Shown here: piece after piece, positions 57,000 to 64,000 of the stretch | How the letters are laid out: each line of letters opens with the position of its first letter | How positions within the stretch are numbered: the first letter of the stretch is position 1 | Assembly: GCA_963932145.1 (NCBI GenBank) | Contig: OZ010611.1 | Location: 53,363,333-53,427,332 of the forward strand | Reading direction: 5' to 3' | From: Acanthosepion lycidas | Lineage: Eukaryota > Mollusca > Cephalopoda > Sepiida > Sepiidae | DNA: 64,000 bases | Made by a program: the position numbers and the translations under genes | Notes under the pieces: generated by a model | Seen by the model: the letters and a program-made list of their open reading frames with translations, nothing else | Told to the model about the DNA's origin: nothing | The model's database searches: none

Positions 57000-57780
57000 C
57001 GTCTATTTTTGGTTTCCTTCTACCTTTTTTTTTCTTTTTTGGCTTCCCTCTCCCTTTTCTTCATTTCGTAAATTCCTTCTACCTTTTCTTCTACTTTTGA
57101 TTTCCTTCTTCCTCTTCTTCTAATTCTTCTTTTTTCCTCTTTTTCTACCTCTTCTTTTGGTTTCCTTCTACCTTTTCTTCTTTTTTGGCTTCCTTCTCCC
57201 TTTTCTTCATTTCGTAGATTGCTTCTACCTTTTCTTCTTCTTTCGGTTTCCTTCTTCCTCTTCTTCTTCTAATTTGTCTTTTTTCCTCTTTTTCTTCCTC
57301 TTCTTTTGGTTTACTTCTACCTTTTCTTCTTTTTTGGCTTCCTTCTCCCTTTTCTTCATTTCGTAGATTGCTTCTACCTTTTCTTCTTCTTTCGGTTTCC
57401 TTCTACCTCTTCTTCTTCTAATTTTTCTTTTTTCCTCTTTTTCTTCCTCTATTTTTGGTTTCCTTCTACCTTTTCTTCTTTTTTGGCTTCCTTCTCCCTT
57501 TTCTTCATTTCGTAGATTGCTTCTACCTTTTCTTCTTCTTTCGGTTTCCTTCTTCCTCTTCTTCTTCTAATTTGTCTTTTTTCCTCTTTTTCTTCCTCTT
57601 CTTTTGGTTTACTTCTACCTTTTCTTCTTTTTTGGCTTCCTTCTCCCTTTTCTTCATTTCGTAGATTGCTTCTACCTTTTCTTCTTCTTTCGGTTTCCTT
57701 CTACCTCTTCTTCTTCTAATTTGTCTTTTTTCCTCTTCTTTTGGTTTCCTTCTACCTTTTCTTCTTTTTTGGCTTCCCTC
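57000..57780. repeat. 149-bp tandem repeat in pyrimidine-rich DNA, about 5 units
   Basis: TTTCGTAGATTGCTTCTACC recurs with exact 149-bp spacing (57210, 57359, 57508, 57657). Adjacent CTT-rich sequence continues to 58770. Confidence 0.92.
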
Positions 57781-58775
57781 TCCCTTTTCATCATCTCTTA
57801 TATTCCTTCTACTTTTTCTTCTTTTTATTTTCTTCTACCTCTTCTTCTATTTTTCCTTTTCTTCCATTTTTTTCTTTTCTTTCTACCTTTTCTTCTTTTG
57901 AGTTCCTTTTTAACTTTTCTTCTTTTGTTTTTTCTTCTACTTTTTCTTCTTCTTCTTCTCTTTTCCTTCTACCTTTTATTCTTCCTTTGATTTCCTTCTT
58001 TTTATTTATCTTAATATTTTCATATTTTCCCTCTCTCTCTTGTCTATTACCATGTCATTCTTTTTCTGTTATTATTTCTTCTTCTTCTTCTTCTTCTTCT
58101 CCTTCTTCTTCTTCTTCTTTTAATCTCCTTCTCCTTTATTCCTTTTCCTTCATTTTATCTTCTAACTTATTTTTCTTCTTCTTCCTCTTCGTTCTTTTTC
58201 AGTTTTCTTCATTATCTACTGTACTTCCTTCTTCGTGTTTTTATTCTTTACATTCATTCTCTTGATTCTCTTCTTCATGTTTTCTTCATTATTGTATTTT
58301 TCATTTCAATCTTTATCTTTTGTTTCTTCTTTGCATTCATTCATTCTCTTCAACTTTTTCCTCGTTTGTCTACTTATTTTCTTTCTTTATCCTCTTCTTC
58401 TTTCCTTCTTTTGTTTCTTTATTTTCATTCTCTTCATCTTAGACTTCCGTTCGTTATTCTTCATTGTTCTTCTCCCTCGTCTTTTTTTTTACTTTTTTAC
58501 ATTCATTCTCTTCATCTTTTTCTTCATTTTTATACTTTTTCTTCCTTTTCTTCTTCTTCTTTTTCTTCTTCTTCTCTTGTGTCTTCTTTATATTCATTCT
58601 CTTTTTTACTTATTCTTCATTGTTTTCTGTGTTTTTCTTCTTTTTGTCCATTTCTTCATTCCCTTCTTCTATATTTGATTTCGTTCCATTCATTCTCTCA
58701 ATGCTCCTCTTAATTCTTCTTCTTCTTCTTTTGTTTTTCTTCTTTATCTTTTCCTTTTCTTTTTTTTCCTCCAGT
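57781..58775. repeat. CTT-rich polypyrimidine tract
   Basis: Irregular TTC/TTTC runs with TTCATTCTCTTCATCTT-type islands. No gene. Confidence 0.88.
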
Positions 58776-58885
58776 TAAGTTTAACAACCTTGACGGTAGC
58801 TGTTCAGCCCAGTGTGGCCGACGTTTCTCATCTGATATGCCGTTTGTATGGTATCCTCTATCACTCGAACCGGGAGAGTCTTCAT

Positions 58886-58979
58886 TATTATTATTATTAT
58901 TAGGTTGGTGCAAAGATAATGTCGTTTTCTCACATATGTTACTATGTGAGAAAACGACATTATATTTGCACCAACCTAA

Positions 58980-59028
<49 letters not shown>

Positions 59029-59040
59029 GTTGTTGTTGTT
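58886..59040. repeat. (TTA)n tail of the LINE at 59045, split by a MITE
   Basis: A TTA/ATT run on both sides of the MITE at 58900-58979, grading into (TTG)n at 59028-59040 against the LINE 3' end. Confidence 0.88.
58900..58979. mobile_element. Mariner-type palindromic MITE, 80 bp
   Basis: TTAGGTTGGTGCAAAGATAA ... TATATTTGCACCAACCTAA with TA duplications at 58898-58899 and 58980-58981. The centre, CTCACATATGTTACTATGTGAG, closes the hairpin. At 80 bp it is the length I recall for human MADE1. Confidence 0.92.
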
Positions 59041-59044
59041 GTAG

Positions 59045-59607
59045 TTTTTTTGTTTTTTTCTGGTGTGTCTCCATGTCTTTACGGGTCCCAACCAGTGATC
59101 TAAGTTCAGAAATGGCGTCATGACATTTTCCACTGAGCATTTTTTTTTTTTTAGAAAAAAAACACAAATTACAGTGTAACCCGGTTATAAGAGGGTTGTC
59201 GGGACCGGAGAAGATGTCTCTTATATCCGGGTTTCTCTAATATCCGGGTATCTTATATCCGGGTTACACAGTATCACATATTTGATAAATAAAGGACTTC
59301 GTAGGGTGTGGGCTGTACTGGTAAGTACAATTGTTTGTACATCTTCAAGGCATGGGCTACCAGGAATCCCTTCAATGTGTCTACTGGAATCTTTTCCATT
59401 CAATCCGAGTGCTCCAACTACAACTGGAATTGTTAATGCCCTCATGTGCCGCATTTTTGTGATTTGCATTTCAAGGTCCTTGTATTTTGATAGGGTTATT
59501 TTTTTTTTTATCTCCAGAGATACATTGCAGCCTGCAGGGATTGACATATCAATACGAATGCACATTTTTTCCTTGTGGTCTCCAATCATGATGTCTAGGC
59601 GATTAGC

Positions 59608-59608
<1 letters not shown>
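59045..59608 (-). pseudogene. LINE with restriction-like endonuclease, copy C1
   Basis: The minus strand reads the end of the endonuclease and the C-terminus: KMCIRIDMSIPAGCNVSLEI, then ITLSKYKDLEMQITKMRHM and IPVVVGALGLNGKDSSRH, followed by a 3' region with GGCGTCATGACATTTTCCAC (plus strand). It is 5'-truncated at a (TTA)n run at 59609. A pogo-like MITE is inserted in its 3' region (59172-59271). The frame runs through 59589-59221 without a stop, longer than other copies in this part. Confidence 0.75.
59172..59271. mobile_element. Pogo-like MITE, 100 bp, copy 2
   Basis: CAGTGTAACCCGGTTATAAG left end; right end CCGGGTTACACAG (one mismatch); TA at 59170-59171 and 59272-59273. Nested in LINE copy C1. 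Confidence 0.85.
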
Positions 59609-59643
<35 letters not shown>

Positions 59644-59660
59644 AATAATAATAATAATTT
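59609..59660. repeat. (TTA)n microsatellite
   Basis: TTA/AAT run between LINE copies C1 and C2. Bases 59660-59840 are mixed sequence without clear motifs. Confidence 0.9.
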
Positions 59661-59840
59661 AACTTTGATTTCTGCTGTATTTTGATAGTTATTATTACTG
59701 TCGTTATTATTATTGTTTGTGCTATGTTTCATGCTCTGTATCCTGTAGAGCCGGTTCCAAACTATGTTCCTTAGACCTTATAGGAGAATTGTCATTTAAT
59801 TGATAGCACTTTTCTTATATATAGGATTATTCATAGTAGG

Positions 59841-61740
59841 GTGATCTTCTGTGCAACTTATATGTTGATGTTAACTGGAAAACTGTTAGCAAATTTGTCC
59901 ATTCTTTTTTTTATGAGACCGAGAGCTCCGATTACTATTGATACAGTCTCAGTTTTCATTCCCCACATCCTGTTAATCTCGGTCTCTATGTTCTTGTATT
60001 CGGACAATTTCTCGATGATTTTTATGGAGGTGTTTCTCTGCTGAGTCAATAAGCATAAACTTCCTGAATTTCTTGTCTTTTATGATAATATTAAGTTTGT
60101 TGGATTTTATTTCCTTGTCAGTTTAAATTGGTATGTCCCAGAAGATAGTTACATTGTTATTTTGTGTAACTGTGTCTGGCTGGTGCTCATACCATCTCTC
60201 AGTGGTTTCGATTTTGTGGTTCTTGCATATCTTCCACTGCACATATGTCGCTATATTGTTATGTCTGTGATTATATTCATCTTTTGCTAGTTCCGGACAT
60301 CCTGAGATAATATGGTCGACAATTTCATAATATGTTTTCTCAGATCCTGCAGTTCGAATTAGTTCCGTCCTTAATTATGTGACATTGATAGGATCTGGTT
60401 GTGAGGCTTTCGTCCTGAGCTGCAATAATTAGGGCTTCTATCTTAGGTTTCAACTCACTGCTCCTCACACCACTGATGTGTTTTCTGTTGCTCCACATCT
60501 GCTTCTTTCGTTCTTTTTAGCTATTTGCCATGCAACGCCTTGCCCTCCCATTTTTTTCTAATTTCATTTGGCCAAGTTGTTTTGCTTTCTGTTTTACTCG
60601 TTTGGCGTAGATGGTATACGCTTCATTTTTTGTTGGTATGATTTCACGTATATTAAGCTCTTTCTTGAAGAATTCAGCTTCTTTGATAATAGTGTGGATT
60701 TAATGTTTTACTATTTGTCGGAGAGGGCCATTGGTTTTTGTGAGGTATGCTTTCAATCCGATTCTTGTAGTTTATAGAGTTAGTTTAAGTTGGATAAAAC
60801 CTCAGACTCCTAAAGGTCTTGTACATACAGACCTGATGCGATCTCATATGATGCTTCCTCATTTGGGTAAGCAATTTCTGGTCTTGGCGTCCTATCTCTT
60901 AAAGCCATTCAACTTCCATTTAATAATTCTGAAGCTGTATGTTACTACGGACATAGCTAAGATGTTAATAGCCTCCATTTTATTGACCCCATTTAGTTCC
61001 CTTTCTAATATCAAGCGCAGTGTCCTATAATATTCTTTTCAGTTCTTTTTCTTCATTGTTAAATGATGCATTCTGTCTCCTTCATTAATTCCTAAGTATT
61101 TTTATGTACCATCTTGGTCTAGTTCCTTAACCTTGTTGATATCAATGTCTAAATCTGTAGTTTTCGTTTGTTTACCACCTTTGAAAGTGCCTTTGGCACA
61201 TTTGTCAAATCCGAACTCCATCTCAATATCTTCGCTGAAAGTTTTGACAATAATGAGTAGGTTTTTTTTTCTGCTGGCTGTCATCCTAGGTAAACGTTTT
61301 GAGATCATCAGTATAGAATAGGGGGTTCAGTTTTCCATTCTGCGATTTGTATCCGTAGCTGTTTTTGTTCAATAGGCAGTTATAGTGGCGCTAATGCAAA
61401 GCAGAAGATTAGTGGTCATAATGAATCTCCTTGGAAGATCTCGCTTTTGATATTGTTTGGTCTTGATGTTAATGAACCATTTGTATGGTTTAGGTTTAGT
61501 GTAGTCATCCAGCTTTTCATGCCCCCCATTATAAATTTGACGGCTATGGGGCACACTCTATATTTTTAGGCTCTTCTCTATCCATGAGTGTGGTACACTG
61601 TCGAACGACTTTCTCTAATCGATCCATGCGATTGATGCGTTTCTTTTCCTTGTTTTATTAGTTTTATTAGTTGACCTTTGCACCCGTAATTTTTTCTTTT
61701 GCATCCTTTCTGTTCTGCTAGAAGTAAATTGTTTTTTTCT
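59841..61740 (-). pseudogene. LINE with restriction-like endonuclease, copy C2 including RT
   Basis: The longest copy of this LINE in the window, though heavily decayed. On the minus strand, in shifting frames, it shows AEQKGCKRKNYGCKGQL at about 61710, an RT block like RKSFDSVPHSWIEKSL near 61590 (motif A), KRDLPRRFIMTTNLLLC, IEMEFGFDKCAKGTFKGGKQ (after the catalytic box), KYLGINEGD and LILERELNGVNKMEAIN. Then come the LTTRSYQ region, and finally NTSIKIIEKLSEYKNIETEI and VSIVIGALGLIKK at 60049-59858. A usable catalytic box could not be read because this area carries stops. Order and content confirm that the endonuclease fragments elsewhere belong to an RT-bearing LINE whose endonuclease lies C-terminal to the RT. 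Confidence 0.7.
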
Positions 61741-61860
61741 TAATAATTGAATGTTGTATTCCGTCTGCTTTATTAATTCCTAAGTATTAGTATGTACCAT
61801 CTTGGTCTAGTTCCTTAATCTTGTTGTTGATATCAAGGTCTAAATCTGTAGTTTTCGTTA
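61741..61860 (-). pseudogene. Second copy of a 110-bp RT segment
   Basis: ATTCCTAAGTATTAGTATGT and ACCATCTTGGTCTAGTTCCT repeat 61086-61175 of copy C2. It ends at the (TTA)n run at 61862, so it is the stub of another truncated insertion or a local duplication. Confidence 0.65.
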
Positions 61861-61861
61861 G

Positions 61862-61923
<62 letters not shown>
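61862..61923. repeat. (TTA)n tail of LINE copy C4
   Basis: The TTA run directly abuts TTTCCTTTGGTTACTAGTGT, the LINE 3' terminus. Confidence 0.92.
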
Positions 61924-61924
<1 letters not shown>

Positions 61925-62570
61925 TCCTTTGGTTACTAGTGTGTACTCATTTCTTTCCGGGTCCCGACCAGTGACCTAAATTCAGAAATGGCGTCATGAC
62001 ATTTTACACTGAGCAATTGAAGAAAAAAACACACACATATCTTACATAGATGAAGCCCTTAGTAAGGTGTACTCGTGGGAACAATTTTTGTATTTTTTTA
62101 AGGCATGGGCTACTTCAATGAGTCTATTTGAATCTTTTCCAACCAATGCGAGGGCCCCAAATACAACAGTGATTGTTGATGTCCTCATGTGCCATATATT
62201 TGAGATTTTGTTTCAAGTTCCTTGTATTTTGATAGGTTTTTGGAGATCTTCAAATATACATTGCAGTCTGCAGGTACTGCCATATCAATAAGGAGACTCA
62301 TTTTTGTTTGTGACCTTTAATAACAGTGTCTGGGCGGTTGGCTTTGATTGTTCTGTCAGTGTGTATTGTGTAGTCCCATAAAATTGTAACAGTTCCTATT
62401 TCCGTAACCGGGTCTGAGTGGTGTTCATATCACTTTCTTTCAGTTTCCTTCCCGTAGAAGTTGCAAATTTTCCAGTGCAGATATTGGCCCACTCTGTCAT
62501 GCCGGGTTTTATATTCATTGGGTGCCAATATCGTGCAACCTGATACAAGATTATCAATTGTTTTTCTTTG

Positions 62571-62573
<3 letters not shown>
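61924..62573 (-). pseudogene. LINE with restriction-like endonuclease, copy C4
   Basis: The minus strand gives IDNLVSGCTILAPNEYKTRH, then VGQYLHWKICNFYGKETER, IKANRPDTVIK and a decayed C-terminus. The 3' region contains GGCGTCATGACATTTTACAC (plus) and ends at the (TTA)n tail. It is truncated just before the zinc knuckle at another (TTA)n run (62573). Stops and frameshifts are present throughout. Confidence 0.75.
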
Positions 62574-62605
<32 letters not shown>

Positions 62606-62606
62606 G

Positions 62607-62645
<39 letters not shown>
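62573..62645. repeat. (TTA)n microsatellite
   Basis: Runs of TTA with one GATTA interruption, at the 5' truncation point of C4. Bases 62646-62804 are unassigned. Confidence 0.92.
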
Positions 62646-62647
<2 letters not shown>

Positions 62648-62804
62648 TAGTAGTAATAGTAATATTAGTAAACTTAGATTCTCCCATTGCTATTCCTTGC
62701 GCTATCTTTAACACGGTTTTATAAGGCACTCGTTAAGAAGCAAATGTACTCAAATGTGACTAGATCTTACGTCATATTTAACGGAAATACAACGTAAAAT
62801 TATT

Positions 62805-63532
62805 TTATTTCCTTTGATATCTGATGTGTACTCATTTCTTTCTGGGTCTCGCCCAGGCACCTAAGGTTAGAAAAGGCATCATGACATTTTCCACTGGAAA
62901 AAAAAATCGACACAGTTCTTCGTAAGGTGTGGGCTGTATTCGTGAGAACAATTTGTTTGTATTTCTTTAAGGCATGGGCTTCCAGTATTCCCTTCAATTA
63001 GTCTACTGCAATCTTTTCCAGCCAGTCCTAGGGCTCCAACTACAACAGGGGTTGTTGATGTCCTCATGTGCCACATTTTTCAGATTTCGATTTCAAGATC
63101 CTTGTATTTTGATAGCTTTTTAAAGATCTTCAACGATATATTGTAACTTGCAGGGACTGCCATATCAATAAGGAGACTTTTTTTTGTTTACGGTCTCTAA
63201 AAACAATATCTGGGCGGTTGGCTTTGATTGTTCTGTTAGTGTGTATTGTGTAGTCCCATAGAATTGGAACAGGTCCTATCTCCGTAACCGGGTCTGGGTG
63301 GTGTTCATACCAGTTTCTTTCAGTTTCCTTCCCGTAGAAGTTGCAGATTTTCAAGTGCAGATATTGGCCCACTCTGTCATGACGGGTTTTATATTCAGTG
63401 GGTGCCAATATCGTGCAACCTGATACAAGATGATCAATTGATTCTGGGTAATTATCACAGAACCTGAATTTTGGGCTAACACTATATTTTAGTATGCATG
63501 CCTGATAATTTCTAGTTAACAAGCATTGGTCC
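62805..63532 (-). pseudogene. LINE with restriction-like endonuclease, copy C5
   Basis: The best-preserved endonuclease copy. From 63522 the minus strand reads LTRNYQACILKYSVSPKF, FCDNYPESIDHLVSGC, KICNFYGKETERNWYEHH, WDYTIHTNRTIKANRPDIVF (RPDIV is the PD-(D/E)xK core). A frameshift at the A-run near 63180 is followed in the next frame by LSKYKDLEIEI and MRTSTTPVVVGALGLAGKDC. As in copy A, the first Cys of the knuckle is Phe (KFRFC). It is truncated at 63532, where the VNTR element begins, and ends at 62805 in TTTATTTCC without a long (TTA)n tail. Confidence 0.8.
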
Positions 63533-63735
63533 TTTCATTGTGTTTTGACCCCAATTTCCGGGTTAACTATTTTCACATAGTGTGACCCTAACAGGTGCTA
63601 CCACCCCGGGTCAGGGTGGACCTGAGAACATCAGCAATTAAGAGGTGGCTCCATGATCCTCAAAACCTTGTGATCAGAGGCCTTGCTGTTAGACATAATT
63701 TATCATCTTACCCAGGACGGGCATGTTGCGGACAG
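63533..63735 (+). mobile_element. Dispersed VNTR element, 1-unit partial copy
   Basis: TTTTGACCCCAATTTCCGGG, GTTAACTATT, CAGGTGCTACCACCCCGGGT, GGCCTTGCTGTTAGACATAA and a single TTTATCATCTTACCCAGGAC unit match the core of the elements at 42428 and 48912. The A/T-rich head is absent. Confidence 0.75.
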
Positions 63736-64000
63736 AGGGTTGGAAAGTCTCTCTGTGGGTTTAAATGAATCTAATGGAGCTCTGGTTTGAGAGACGTAAA
63801 TTAGGGCTTTTTGATAAGAACACACTAAAAATTCACTAAAAATAACATTTGAATCAATAAGTAAAATGTCAGAATGAATGTTAAAGAACCCAAAAATGAT
63901 GTCCTTATGGATTTTAACAACGGGTTCAGGGTGATAAGATTTTTCAGCATGCGGTATACTGTAGTATTGCCATAATTCCCAATGAATATACTGCCAAATT
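63736..64000. other. No recognisable feature
   Basis: AT-rich sequence to the end of the window. Confidence 0.45.

Noticed and set aside
57157-57990. Phe-rich transmembrane repeats
   Set aside because: The frame is a by-product of a 149-bp CTT-rich tandem repeat that is not a multiple of three.

Overview
This is a eukaryotic, intergenic, repeat-dominated window. I found no host protein-coding gene, rRNA or intact tRNA. Very abundant simple repeats ((AT)n, (GATA)n, (AAAG)n, (GAA)n, (TTA)n, GAT/GAC runs), several minisatellites, tRNA-derived SINE-like units and many decayed LINE and Tc1/mariner pieces point to a large invertebrate genome. A mollusc, most likely a coleoid cephalopod such as an octopus, is my best guess. 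That is inference from repeat style; no marker gene settles it.

Layout. 0-8.7 kb: (AT)n, a perfect 27-bp-arm hairpin, an AAAG tract, a composite GATA array split by a 1.5-kb TIR element, a (TG)n tract, a 368-bp TIR transposon relic and a 36-bp minisatellite. 9-17.5 kb: a mariner transposase relic and two copies of a LINE of the type carrying a C-terminal restriction-like endonuclease. One copy is interrupted by a second LINE, the other by a tRNA-headed element with a 128-bp tandem tail. A 38-bp satellite of about 2.5 kb lies between them. 18-20.9 kb: LINE and mariner pieces and a palindromic MITE. 20.9-27.4 kb: a nearly complete Tx1-like LINE on the minus strand, GC-rich and flanked by an identical 17-bp target-site duplication, with both ORFs broken. 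27.8-31.5 kb: LINE 3' ends bracketing a 3.4-kb trinucleotide array with about 40 copies of a 39-bp unit. 31.5-42 kb: polypurine/polypyrimidine tracts, including a diverged large inverted repeat. 42-50.5 kb: VNTR-bearing dispersed elements, a roughly 730-bp tandem array carrying transposase fragments, and several 130-540-bp tandem repeats. 50.5-58.8 kb: CTT-rich tracts, an Asp-codon-like GAT minisatellite, tRNA-like tandem units and a pogo-like MITE. 58.8-64 kb: a cluster of minus-strand copies of the restriction-like-endonuclease LINE with (TTA)n tails, carrying two MITE insertions, then a third VNTR element.

Nothing here works as a pathway; the relationships are those of nested insertions. 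The clearest themes are (1) LINE 3' tails sitting at the origin of (TTA)n microsatellites, (2) two dispersed element families that carry their own variable-number tandem repeat, and (3) several independent families of near-perfect hairpin MITEs.
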